A stretch of 64,000 nucleotides of DNA from Branchinecta lynchi (GCA_023053575.1 JAKZAP010000009.1:21991869-22055868), one strand, 5' to 3'; shown: positions 33,371 to 44,097, numbered from the stretch's first letter. Notes: generated by a model not told the origin, from the letters alone. Numbers and translations: made by a program.

Positions 33371-33826
33371 GGCCAACATACTACGGTCCGACCGTGGTAA
33401 CTGGTCGTGGTATCTGAAGAGTCATCTCACTTTCATCAAATTTTGTTAGATTGGTGAGAAAGAAGTTTAGCACTTAGTGATGTAACTGGATATCTGTTTT
33501 TCTTTTGGGATGACTTCGAAAAGTGCAATTTCGGCAGTAGTCGTTTTTGCTGAGCACCGTGTATCAGATACCACTGGATACCACGATAACTGCAAAAACG
33601 ACTAATTGCAGATCCAGTTACCGTGGTAACAGATACCATGGTATCAGCAAAAACGCAACTATTGATTGATGTAGGAGAGACTTCCTATAGTGTAGAAGAA
33701 GAAAGTGTTTAGAAAGTGGTCGTGATAGATTGCGATTCGTAGAACGCTCTGAAATTTGTTTCATATTCTTTATTGATTCGTAGCGGACTGAGTTCAAGAC
33801 TAATCAGATGTCTTTCTTAAATACAG

Positions 33827-33938
33827 CTGTAGCTGCGGACTTCTAGCCTATGGTACTGGTCAGATTGTAGCAGTTATTGACACCCGTAGCGGCTATCAGA
33901 TCCAGACTCTACATCGTCATACAGCTCATGTGACCCAG
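33827..33938 (+). CDS. WDR11: WDR11, N-terminal exon of the first propeller (partial gene)
   Basis: The 112 bp exon has acceptor CTTAAATACAG and donor CAG|GTTGGT, and after one split-codon base it encodes CGLLAYGTGQIVAVID then TRSGYQIQTLHRHTAHVTQ. This matches the start of the WDR11 propeller, where a glycine-leucine..YG strand is followed by a VVxID strand and a histidine-rich turn. WDR11 is a large two-propeller WD40 protein. In animals it forms a complex with FAM91A1 and C17orf75 at the trans-Golgi, acts in vesicle tethering, and affects Hedgehog signalling and cilia. The exon ends in phase 0 and joins 49184. The preceding exon with the start codon was not found. Confidence 0.8.
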
Positions 33939-33953
33939 GTTGGTTTAGCTAAG

Positions 33954-35480
33954 TTAAAGGACCTGTCTCACCTACAATACTAACGCAACCTACTTCCATA
34001 ATCACTCCATATATTTCTAAACCCGGAGACCCCAATTTTGCACGGTACATTCTAACCCCTCTAACAAAACCACGCTGATTTTCTCACTTGCCGTGTTTTG
34101 CTACCTTCGATGTGTATCACGCTGTCGACGGCTGTCTGCGAGGAGTTTTTGGGATCCCAAAACGTAAGTGGAGGGATACCTATGACATCGCAAAAGTTGT
34201 CCGTCTGTCCGTCCGTCCGTCTGTCTGTCCGTCCGTCTGTCTGTCCGTCCGTCCGTCTGTAAGTACGATGACTCTCGAAGGGAAAGAGATATTTTGATGA
34301 AACTTGGTTTGAGGATTCGTTGGGTCGTCGGACCAGTCGATTTTGTAGATGGGCTTTGTAGCCCTACATTTAGGGGTGGGGGAGGGGGTTCAAATTAAGG
34401 GGCAAACAAAATATTTTTAAACAGCTAATGTGATAGTCGATTACGGGGTAACAGGACATGCTTAACACGACGGTGAAAACCATTTTGTCATCGGACAAAT
34501 AGTTCGCCCGGAATCCGGCCATAACCGGAAAGTTTGTTAAAAGTAAAAGTTTTATTTGAAGTTGATTAGATGTTCGATTTAGGGGTAGGAAGACATGCTA
34601 AATACGATGGTCAAAACCATTTTCTCGACGGACAAGTAGTTAGCCCGGAATCCGTTTGTTAAAATTAAAAGTTTTATTTGGAGTAGATTAGGTGTTCGAT
34701 TTAGGGGAAGAAGACATGCTGAACACTTACGTGAAATAATTTTCTACCCGGACATGTAGTTCGCCCGGAATCCGGCCAAAACCGGAAAATTGTTAGACGT
34801 TACAGTTTTATTTCTAGTTGATTAGATAAGCGATTTAGGGGTAAGAAGAGATGCCGAATTCGTGTGTGACAATCATATTTTACCTGGACATATAGTTCGA
34901 CCGGAATCCGGCTGGGGTCGGAAAATTTGTTATAAGTTAAATTTTTATTTGAAGTTGATTAGATATTCATTATTGGGGAAAGAAGATACCCTGAGTTCGT
35001 TTTTGAGCTTCCTTTTTTCGCCAGACAAGTAGTTCTAGAGTTCGACCGAAAACCGGGAAATTGGCAGAAGTGGCAGGAATTTTTCGTCAAAACAGATATG
35101 ACTTATGGGGTAAACACACATGATGAATCCATATCTGAACTTGGTTTTCTCAGATAATTAGCTATTTGGCCTTAATCTGTTTCTGAATTTTAATTGTAAA
35201 AATGTTCAAGGAGTCTGGCGATGACTGGATCTGGCTAAGACAAGACCCAGTTGTTTGGATCAGATATTGAATTTTTGGGATCCCATCGAGACCTTTGGTC
35301 TTGTTCCATGAGAAATAGTAAATTTTGTCCCTATTTTTGCTGTAAGTCAACGGGTCTCTGAAGAGGCTTGAAACAGCCAAAAATTTTGGTTATTTGTTGA
35401 CAGCACAGCCTAGTTTCAAAGTATTCAAATATTTTAAAATACTGTAAGTTGAATAGTAAATAGTGCGAGTGGTCCTTTAA
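33954..35480. mobile_element. TTTAAAGGACC MITE split by a GGGATCCC element
   Basis: The left half runs from TTAAAGGACCTGTCTCACC to CTGTCTGCGAGGAGTTTTT (34149). The right half resumes TCCATGAGAAATAG (35304) and ends GTGGTCCTTTAA. The uninterrupted copy at 61858-62238 (opposite strand) shows GATGGAAAAACTTCTC at the junction, giving the exact empty site. Confidence 0.8.
34150..35303 (-). mobile_element. GGGATCCC-family element, full length, inverted
   Basis: Read on the minus strand it starts CAAGACCAAAGGTCTCGATG and ends at GGGATCCC next to five A's. It has four to five core units, the CCCCTCCCCCACCCC block and a long ACGG/ACAG run (34201-34262). Because the empty site is known, its borders are the best defined in the window. 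Insertion appears to be between adjacent A's (T's on the other strand) with no duplication. Confidence 0.8.
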
Positions 35481-35530
35481 GGTTTGTAGATCGGGTTTGT
35501 GTAGTTCCATCTTAGTAAATGTTGTAGACA

Positions 35531-35662
35531 AAAGCTCGGAGTAAATTCTTCCAGAACCGAGCTGTTTCACTTTGGAACGATCTATCAGAGGAATATGTCA
35601 CGTTCGAGACTGTAGATGCCTTCAAAGTGTCCGTGGACACTGAATGGAAAACAAAATACTGA
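35531..35662 (+). pseudogene. LINE ORF2 C-terminal end, 43 codons
   Basis: The plus strand reads RSKFFQNRAVSLWNDLSEEY then VDAFKVSVDTEWKTKY and stop. This is the last part of CR1/L2-type ORF2 (RxxFFxNRxVxxWNxLP pattern). Upstream coding sequence was displaced or lost next to the MITE end at 35480. Confidence 0.7.
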
Positions 35663-36012
35663 TGACCATAGATGAGTACTTACTAAAAGTTCATCAGATT
35701 CTTGTCTTAGATTTCTCCGAAGTGCTGTCCGGTGTAATAAAGGATAACTTCAGACATCGAGGTTGATATCGGAAAATAACACCGAGACTGTCATTGAAAA
35801 TAACTTATCCGAGCCGAAGGCGAGGTAGGTTATGAAAAATATCTACCGAGCTGAAAGCGAGGCTGGTTAGGGAACGTTGGTTAGTTTGGGCATGGCACAT
35901 AGAGAAAATTTTGTGTATGGTGAGTTAGGAAGAAAGGGGTGTGTATTGGATTATATTATGTGAAATTTATTGGTTTGATTAATTGGGAATTTTTTGTCAG
36001 TGAAGTTAGTTT
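35663..36012. other. No recognisable feature
   Basis: A short duplicated motif (GAGCCGAAGGCGAGG / GAGCTGAAAGCGAGG near 35810 and 35850) is present. Nothing else is seen. Confidence 0.35.
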
Positions 36013-36800
36013 TTATGGCACTTGCCCTTCGGCCAAGTGCCATATAGCGATCGGAATTTCTGTCCGTCCGTCGGTCTGTCGGTCTGTTCAGGTTTTGCTA
36101 GTTCGGGCACTTCCACATAAGCTAGGACGATAAAACTTGGCAGGCGTATCAGGGACCCCAAATGATCAAGCCGGAAATAGTCACTTCCCCCATCCGAGCA
36201 CCGTGGGGGGAGGGGAGGGAGGGGGAATCCGGAATCTTGAGGTATTTTCAACTTTTGAACGGGTGATCGGATCTCGATGAAACTTGATATTTGGAAAGAC
36301 CTCATGCCTTAGACAACCCACTTAAAATCCGGACCGGATCCAGTGACTTTTTTTTTGGGGGGGGGCTGGAGGGGGCAACCGGAAATCTTGGGAAACGCTA
36401 TGAGTGGAGGGATCGAGATGAAACTTGGTGGGAAGACACCTAGCAAACACTAGACACATCATTGACATGACCGAGCCGATTCGGGCACTGTGGGGGGAGT
36501 GGAGGGAGGGGGAATCCCGAATCTTGAGGTATTTATAACTTTTGAACGGGTGACCGGATCTCGATGAAACTTGATATTTCGAAAGACCTCATGCCTCAGA
36601 CGACCCACTTAAAATCCGGACCGGATCCGGTGACTTTTGGGGGGAACTGGAGGGGGCAACCGGAAATGTTGGAAAACGCTATGAGTGGAGGGATCGAGAT
36701 GAAACTTGGTGGGAGACACCTAGCAACCACTAGATACATCGTTGACATAACCGAGCTGTGCCTACTCGTAACAAGTGCCATATGAGCTCGTAGCACTTGT
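36013..36800. mobile_element. Tandem-repeat element with hairpin ends (second family)
   Basis: It starts with the hairpin TGGCACTTG..CAAGTGCCA and a GTCCGTCCGTCGGTCTGTC run, and ends with AACAAGTGCC..GCACTTGTT. Two ~295 bp units lie between, each with GGGGGGAGGGGAGGGAGGG-like DNA, CTTTTGAACGGGTGA, GGATCTCGATGAAACTTG and AATCCGGACCGGATCC. The layout (hairpin, tetranucleotide run, core repeats) parallels the GGGATCCC family, but the sequence differs. It is non-coding. Confidence 0.65.
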
Positions 36801-36863
36801 TTCTTTTTTCTTTGCATTTGTATTAACCATGGCCCTTTATGGCCTTCAGTGTTAATAAATATA

Positions 36864-36906
<43 letters not shown>

Positions 36907-36910
36907 TTAT
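36801..36910 (+). repeat. Retroelement tail with (TATC)n
   Basis: AACCATGGCCCTTTATGGCC, TTCAGTGTTAATAAAT, then about twelve ATCT units. It is similar to 16105-16195. Confidence 0.55.
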
Positions 36911-37317
36911 AAATGGCCGTCGAGGTTGTTATTCTGACATGAACCGAGATGGAGGTATGTTAACTGTTATAGCTTTTTCGAACGGAAACTCAATATTCTT
37001 TTCTTGATAGTTCTTATTTGCTACTTTTGTAGGGAAGTTTTGTTTAGTGAAATCCCAACTCTAGCCTACGATAGAAATGTGAAAATTACTGCTGTTGTAA
37101 CCTGTGCATTTCAGTTTATAACAACACAATCCTTATCCAACACCATCTTTTTCATTTGTGTCAGCGGGCTCGATAGATATAATTTATCAAAGCGGGCTCT
37201 TTGAGAGATCCACCTTAAACCGATGTTGCCACCGGTTGCAGAATTCTGTGATTTGTCTGACATTTTTGTTTCTACGACAAAGCGATCAAGAACTCTGCGA
37301 CCGGCTCCTTACCAGTA
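36911..37317. other. No recognisable feature
   Basis: Open frames of 65-66 codons on the plus strand show no motif. Confidence 0.35.
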
Positions 37318-38700
37318 TAAAAATAATAATAATCACACTTTTTATTTCAGCGTAAGCCATATAAACAACACAAAAAGTTAAAATATAACAAGCGAGTACA
37401 AACTATCTACATCATGGTGGCTCAGGGTCGAGCAAATGACTTCATATCGGAAGATTGAAGAATAGTGGGTTTGCAGCAAACTTCACTAAATCATTCCGCG
37501 ACTCCATTAGACGACAAAAAAACGTTGTTTTCAACTTCCTTTCAATTTCAATAAATGTGCAACAATGGTTCGACACAAACGCTTGGCTGATGCTAGCTCG
37601 GAATTGTAGCTTTGCTAACCGACGGAAAACACGCTTATAACAAGCTTCTAGGTTCAAACGTGATCTTTTCGTATGGTTATACACCAGGGGTAACGCGAAA
37701 AATGAATAGCAGTACGTCCTAAACAAATACACTTTAACAGCAAGACTCATGTCATTAAATTTTCAAATTAGGACGTTCCCCCGCTTACATAGGCTATGGG
37801 TAAGCTCTAAAATATGGGAATCATCCCGCATCTTATTACTAATCAAAAAACCCAAATACTTAAACTCTGAAACGTAATCCAGTGTACGCATAGAAAGCAC
37901 CACCGGAAGACGGGGAAGATCACATCCGCTAGGAAGCAGAGCCATTGCTACGGTCTTTTTAACATTGAAAATGATATCAAAACTAGTTGCATAATGATCA
38001 CAAACAGTAAGAAGACGGTTCAGTCCATGTACCGAAGGCGAGAGAATTACCAGGTCGTCAGCAAAGAAAATATGGTTAAAGCACTTGCCACCGATGAATA
38101 TCAGCATTTTTCAGCTGTTTGGACAGAAGGTCAACATAATCGGCATACAACAAAGGAGATAAAACCCCACCCTGGCGTAAACCATTCACCAGTGAAAATG
38201 AAGAACTAGAAGCGTCCCCCCACTTCACAAAAAACTTCTGATTCCTAAACCAAAAAGCTAGTAAACGAATATACTGTGCAGGAATACCTCTTCTATCTAA
38301 AATTTCAAGAATTTTACTGTGATTCACACGGTCGAATGCCTTCGTTGAATCTACAAAACAAACAAACACTGGCGTAGAATAAAACCAAAAATATTCCACA
38401 ACGAATTTAAATACAAAAATCGCAAAATCAACACCATGAGAAGCTTTAAAACCAAACTGGTAATCACTTGTTCTAAGGCTATCCTTCAGTTTAAAAAGGA
38501 TACACTTTTCCAACACCTTAGACAGAATAGTGGCAAGAGCAATTGGTCTGTAACTATCCGACAAAGCAACATCACACCCTCGACCCTTAGGTATAGGTAC
38601 AATAGACACAGCCATCAGTGAATCCGGTACACAACCATGCCGAATAAACGCGTTAAATAACAGAGCCAAGATTCCAAACTGCTCTGTCGATGCATACTTA
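37318..38700 (-). pseudogene. LINE reverse transcriptase copy, two frameshifts
   Basis: Minus-strand frames at 38669-38076, 38107-37763 and 37750-37442 form one protein broken by two shifts. Motifs in order: SIVPIPKGRG, SDSYRPIALATILSKVLEK (RT2), CFVDSTKAFDRVNH (RT3/A), LRQGGVLSPLLYADYVDLLS (RT4/B), FFADDLVILSPS (the catalytic F-A-D-D), KCLGFLIS-type KYLGFLISNKM, and a C-terminal region to FNLPI. The 3' end is AT-rich with an ATT repeat. It is a Jockey/CR1-type non-LTR element without its N-terminus or endonuclease. Confidence 0.85.
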
Positions 38701-38704
38701 AGAT

Positions 38705-39838
38705 GTCTAGCATATCAGGTTCTGTTATCCGGACAGGTCCTTGAATATGTTAGTGAATTTCGTTACCTGTTTTTTTTTGTTAATGATAAGTTGAGGGATG
38801 ACTCCCATCTCCGTGAGCTGACTCACAGCTTATGCAAGCGTGGTAATATGCTAATTTGGAAGTTTGGTGACGTTAATCCTGTCATCAAAGTCCGATTGTT
38901 TAAGACTTTTTGCTACCAGTGTTTTGCGATTTCTTTGTCATACAGTAGTACAGCGAAATCAATGAAGGTGCTTGAAGCGTGCTACAAACGGATCTTCCGT
39001 CGTCTGATCCGCCTCCGACCCCGAGAGAGCATTATGCGGCTTTCACACTGAGAACGCAAGAAGCTTGCGTTGCGTTTGCGTAGAGTCAGCGTTGCGTCTG
39101 TCTTGCGTCGGACCTTTCACACCGTGAAGGCTTGTGCATTGCGCTTTCAGAAAATGACTAGTTCTGATGAAGACTTAAAATGATGCCTGGACTAAACATG
39201 GAGCCTATAGGCAAATTCAGACAGTTTGTAGAATGTTTATAGGTAATTTTTTACTATTACTATTTGCTACTTGACGGGGACAAGGTCCAATTAAATGTAG
39301 TGTGATACAAAGTAGGGTCAAATTACCAGTCATGCTCTTGCTAAACTCCTTGTTGATGATTTAACAAATTGATAACCATGTATTATTAATGAAAGTCTTG
39401 TTGTGATAGTCAGGGACCTTTTTATCACATAGTCCAGGTCTCTTTTGAACTAGTTTTACCAATTTTTTCTTCAAAAACTTCCATTTCAATGAAAAACAAA
39501 TTGAAAAATCTGATGCATACGCGTCGGACGCAACGTAAAAATAGAGCTCAGTTCTATTCTTGCGTTGCGTCAAAATTTTAAGCGCGAGCTCCGCGTTGCG
39601 TCGTCGCAAGCGCAACGCAAGGCTTGCGTAGCCCAGTGTGAAAGGCAAACGCGTCAATGTGAAAGCAGCTTTAGTCAGGCGTTTGTGCACAATCGTTGTC
39701 AAACTTTCGACGAGATAGTGGGGAATTCTCGAGCATCGCTTGTTTTGAGGCTACGGCAGTCGCAGAATTGCCTTGTGGCGATGGCTTCACACCCGTTATT
39801 CTACTCTCTACCTATTTGGCGACATTCAAGTGTTGATT
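38705..39838 (+). pseudogene. LINE C-terminal copy in opposite orientation, split by a MITE
   Basis: It reads LEYVSEFRYL, LRDDSHLRELTHSLCKRGNM, KVLEACYKRIFRRLIRLRP and RESI up to 39031, then resumes at 39673 with SQAFVHNRCQTFDEI and ends SHPLFYSLPIWRHSSVD. Its relative at 37442-38107 reads straight through this point (ASISQAFVSNHC), which proves the insertion. The two copies are head to head, about 35 bases apart. Confidence 0.8.
39035..39670. mobile_element. 636 bp Harbinger-like MITE, TTA target duplication
   Basis: The ends TGCGGCTTTCACAC and TGTGAAAGCAGCT are inverted and flanked by TTA at 39032-39034 and 39671-39673. Three-base TWA duplications are typical of PIF/Harbinger. The subterminal 100 bases on each side are packed with TTGCGT and ACGCAA motifs in both orientations, likely transposase sites. 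The centre is AT-rich and non-coding. Confidence 0.85.
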
Positions 39839-40585
39839 AGTTAGTGTTTTTGTGTGTGTGCAAAACCACTTTGGTTTTGTCCTTTTTTTTTTTTTTTTCC
39901 TATGACTCCGATTTCATTTTATTCCTGGTAACTGAGAAGGGTCTAACCTGTGCGGTTTTTACGGAAAGTGTGGACCTTAGGCTGGATTGATGAATATGAC
40001 ATTACATTTTGGAAAGCTCCGTAGAACTCTTGCCTGGGACCAATAAGGATGGTTTTTGCTTGTCCTCGAGCCAGAGCCTACGGTTTGCGAAGTGAAGTGG
40101 AGTTGTATAGCCTATGTCAGAGAGGACTATCTGAAGTTGTGTAGCGAACCTTTCGTTTCATCAAAAGATGTTTCTGCTTTCGAGTGGAAAGCTCCGTTCT
40201 AGCACGCAAGCAGGCAGGCACCAGTTTCAAATTGAATATGGACTAAAATCTATAAGTGTTAAATATATGCGGCAGTTAGCCGGCCCCACAGCCAACATAT
40301 CTTCTTTGAGTGATAAATAGAAAAATTTACAGAGACAAAAAAGTGGCTTTTTCCCACGGGTCCGAAAGTGCTGCCATCTATTGTTTCTGTCCATGTCTGC
40401 GACGATTTCATCTGAGTTTATAATTTTTTTTTTTGGCACTTTGGTTTGTGGTAGAGTAACGGTATCAGATGTGCCTCTTACACTTTAAAGTTCTCTCATT
40501 GCTAAAGAAACTTGAGCTTATCCTTTGCTCCTTTCTAAGTCGTGACGTTAGAAAGTTGGCCTACGGCAAAAAAGTCAACTTTTGA
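39839..40585. other. No gene; LINE 3' UTR then unassigned
   Basis: It starts with a GT-rich stretch and a 17-base T tract, probably the 3' UTR of the LINE just upstream. The rest has no recognised feature. Confidence 0.35.
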
Positions 40586-40589
40586 ACTA

Positions 40590-43340
40590 AGACAGGTAGA
40601 AACCAAAAATAGGCGATACCAGTTATGATACATATAGGGGACTTTTAAGCAACAGTCGACTGTTAGCCCATAATCATCTTCGGTAATGAGGGGTTTGTAG
40701 CTTTTGCTAGTTGGTATACCTGTTATTTGTTTCCGGTGTATTCGATGGTAAGAACAATTTGGTTCCCAATGGTAAGATATGCAAGGGACTTGTAAGTAAT
40801 AATCGGCTGTTATGCTACAATCATCTTCTGCGATGATGGGTTTGCAGCTTTTGCTAGCTGGTGTAACCATTATTTGTTTCCGGTTAACTTAATGTATATC
40901 ACGGGAGAGGGACTTGTAAGTAGGAATCGGTTCACGAGGGGCTAGGAATTTTTGCAAATGGGTGCACATTGTATTCGATTTCTATAAATCTGACGGTAAG
41001 AAAGTTTGTGTCGATGGTCTATCAATGTAACCGAGGATTAACTGTTTACACAACGGATACAAACGAAAATGTAAAGCAATGAGGTAGTTTCATAATAATT
41101 AAAAGTGTCATCTGTGGTATTTTAATCCTGAAAAGTTACGGATAGCTTTCTATTACCAACTAGATTATATAAGATATTGTTCCAAGTTTTCATCCGTCAC
41201 GATGTCTACGATTGAAAAGGATAAAGTACAACTGACTGCAAAGTTAATTTAGTCCCTTCTTCCTACATATTTTGTTGTTGTTTTTACAACGCTGAAGAAT
41301 ACCTTTTGATCATATGATTAATTTTTTTAGAACATCCCGTTTAAAAAGCTTATGCTATAATGATCGTCAGCGATGAGGGGCTTGCAACTTTTGATAGCTG
41401 GTATATCCATTATTTGTTTCCGGTGAATTTGATGTCAATCACGGGAGACGGACTTGTAAGTAAGAATCGGTTCACGAGGGGCTAGAAATTTTTGAAAATT
41501 GGTGCACATTGTATTCGATTTCTGTAAATATGGCAGTAAGAAAGTGTGTATCGATGGTCTATCGCTATAACCTAGGATTAACTGTTTACGCAACGGGTAC
41601 AAACGATACGGTAATGTAAAACAATAAGGTAATTTTGTAATAATTAATAGTGTCATCTATGGTATTTTAATCCTGAAAAGTTACGGATAGCTTTATAATA
41701 TCAACTAGATTATATAAGATATTGTTCCAAGTTTTCATCCGTCACGATATCTACGATTGAAAAGGATAAAGTTCAACTTCGACGGCAATCGATAGCCGCT
41801 GATGAGCTGATCAAAGTATATGACATCCATTTTTTGGTACAAAAATTCCTTCATGAGATACAACAGTTTGAAAGTTTCAAGGGGTTGACAACTTCAGTAG
41901 TAAGGTACACACTGAAACCAAAAATAGGCGATACCAGTTGTGAGACATTTAGTGGACTTGTACGCGACAGGCGACTGTTAGCTCATAATATCTTCGGCAA
42001 TGAGGGGTTTGCAGCTCTCGCTAGTTGGCGTACCTGTCATTTGATGAACAATTTGGTTCCCAAATGTAAAACATGCAAGTGACTTGGAAGTAATAATCGG
42101 CTGTTATGCTACACAAATCTTCAGCGATGAGGGGTTTGCAACTTTTGCTGGTCGGTGTACCCATTATTTTTATCCGGTGAACCTGATGTCTATCACGGGA
42201 AAGGGACTTGTCAGTAGAATCGGTGCACGAGGGGCTAGAAATTTGTGCAAATTGTTGCACATTGTATTCGATTTATATAAATCTGACGGTAAGAAAGTTT
42301 GTATCGTTGGTCTATCGCTGTAACCTAGGATTTACTGTTAACGCAACGGGTACAAACGATACTGTAATGTAAAACAAGGTAGTTTCGTAATAATTAATAG
42401 TGTCATCTATGGTATTTTAATCCTAAAAAGTTACGGATAGCTTTATAATACCAACTAGATTATATAGGATATTATTCCAAGTTTTCATCCGTCACGATGT
42501 CTACGATTGAAAAGGATAAAGTTCAACTGACTGCAAAGTCAATTTAGTCCCTTTTTCCGATATGCTTTTGTTGTGGTTAGGGCAATCGATAGCCCTTGAA
42601 GAGCTGATCAAAATATATGCCATCCATTTTTTTGAACAAAAATCCTTCATGAGATAAACCAGTTTGAAAGTTTAAAGGGGTTGACAACTTCAGGAGTAAG
42701 GTACACACTGAAACCAAAAATAGGCGATACCAGTTGTGAGACATGTAAGGGACTTGTAAGCAACAGTCGACTGTAAGCAACAGTCGACTGTTAGCTCATA
42801 ATCATCTTCGGCAACGAGGAGTTTGCAGCTTTTGCTAGTTGGTATACCTGTTATTTGTCTCAGGTGTATTCGATGGTAAGAACAATTTTGTTCCCAATTG
42901 TAAGACATGCATGGGACTTGTAAGTAATAATCGGCTTTTATGCTATAATCATCTTCAGCGATGAGGGGCTTGCAACTTTTGATAGCTGGTGTATCCATTA
43001 TTTGTTTCCGGTGAATTTGATGTCAATCACGGGAGACGGACTTGTAAGTAAGATCGGTTAACGAGGGGCTAGAAATTTTTGAAAATTGGTGCACATTGTA
43101 TTCGATTTCTGTAAATATGACAGTAAGAAAGTTTGTATCGATGGTCTATCGCTATAACCTAGGATTAACTGTTTACGCAACGGGTACAAACGATACGGTA
43201 ATGTAAAACAATAAGGTAGTTTTGTAATAATTAATAGTGTCATCTATGGTATTTTAATCCTGAAACGTTACGGATAGCCTTCTTCCGATATTGTTTTGTT
43301 GTTGGTTTTACAACGCTAAAGAACAGCTTTTGATTATGTG
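40590..43340. repeat. Satellite-like array, irregular ~540-830 bp higher-order units
   Basis: GAGGGGCTAG after GGTTCACGA or a near form occurs at about 40929, 41469, 42223 and 43055. CCAAAAATAGGCGATACCAG occurs near 40603, 41918 and 42714. Within each unit, shorter blocks (GGGACTTGTAAGTAATAATC, ATCATCTTCAGCGATGAGGG, TTTGCTAGCTGGTGTACCC, CATTATTTGTTTCCGGTGAA) repeat about every 120-170 bp. Blocks are gained and lost between units, so the higher-order period varies. There is no long open frame. Confidence 0.75.
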
Positions 43341-43392
43341 ATTATTCTTTTTAGAACATACCGTTTTAAAAGCTTCGATAAGTTGACAATTT

Positions 43393-43513
43393 CAGCATTT
43401 AACCGACAGCGAATAAACAAAACCAAAGTGTTGCTCTCGCAACACTTTAGCCGGCGAAGCCGGACAAAGGTTGCCGCAACACTTCACGTTGCCCGGGCAA
43501 CGTAGGTCTAGTT
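43393..43513. repeat. Triple-hairpin repeat, copy 1
   Basis: AAAGTGTTGCTCTCGCAACA then CTTT forms a 10 bp stem (43425-43448). GCCGGCGAAGCCGG follows, then the 18-base perfect palindrome ACGTTGCCCGGGCAACGT at 43486-43503. A second copy with one visible difference is at 43911-44031. Confidence 0.8.
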
Positions 43514-43817
43514 TCTACTGGGATTAATCTTATCTGTACTAGGATAAGATTAATCCGAATTAGAGATTAACCACGCTGATTTTCTCACTTGCCGTACTTG
43601 CTACGGTTGTCTGCCAGAAATTTGTCCATCAGAAAAAACAGTTATGTAAATTGTTTTCCTGTTTTCGCTGTAAAGTCAACGGGTCTCTGGAAAGGCTTAA
43701 AACAGCAGAAACCGTAGGTTATATGTTGAAAGCACGGCCTAGTTTTAAAGTATTAAAATATTTTAAAATACTGTAAGTTGAAGAGTAAATAGTGCGGGGG
43801 CCCTTTAAGTAATGCCA
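43514..43817. mobile_element. Remnants of a mariner-type MITE and a TTTAAAGGACC MITE
   Basis: 43514-43570 holds CTACTGGGATTAATCTTATC and its mirror, as in 13855-14023. From 43571, CCACGCTGATTTTCTCACTT through AAATAGTGC..GGGCCCTTTAA matches the right two thirds of the TTTAAAGGACC MITE. Confidence 0.65.
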
Positions 43818-43910
43818 TGCAAGAAATTGGACATTTTTATTTTAGTTTTCGGTAATTGCTTACATTTGTAGTTGATAAATATTCCAAGCGTAGAGGGACA
43901 CGCCCAATTT

Positions 43911-44031
43911 CAGCATTTAACCGACAGCGAAGAAACAAAACCAAAGTGTTGCTCTCGCAACACTTTAGCCGGCGAAGCCGGACAAAGGTTGCCGCAACAC
44001 TTCACGTTGCCCGGGCAACGTAGGTCTAGTT
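43911..44031. repeat. Triple-hairpin repeat, copy 2
   Basis: Same 121 bp unit as 43393-43513, in the same orientation, 518 bp further on. It is directly followed by a LINE-like tail. Confidence 0.8.
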
Positions 44032-44095
44032 TGTGTTTGTAGTGTAGTATATGGCGAAAGCTGAAATAAAGTTGAATAAATAAATAAATAAATAT
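44032..44095 (+). repeat. Retroelement 3' tail with (AAAT)n
   Basis: GTAGTATATGGCGAAAGCTG then AAATAAAGTTGAATAAATAA. It sits directly against coding sequence of the LINE on the other strand and apparently interrupts it. Confidence 0.55.
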
Positions 44096-44097
44096 AT

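Larger units (their letters stand above)
31480..33660. mobile_element. AGTTGCGTTTTTGC MITE split by a LINE
   Basis: The ends AGTTGCGTTTTTGCAGATAC and GCAAAAACGCAACT are inverted, with ATT at 31477-31479 and 33661-33663. Left MITE sequence stops at ...TATTCAGATAC near 31628. Right MITE sequence resumes near 33371 with TACGGTCCGACCGTGG. The uninterrupted order is seen at 11423-11800. Confidence 0.85.
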
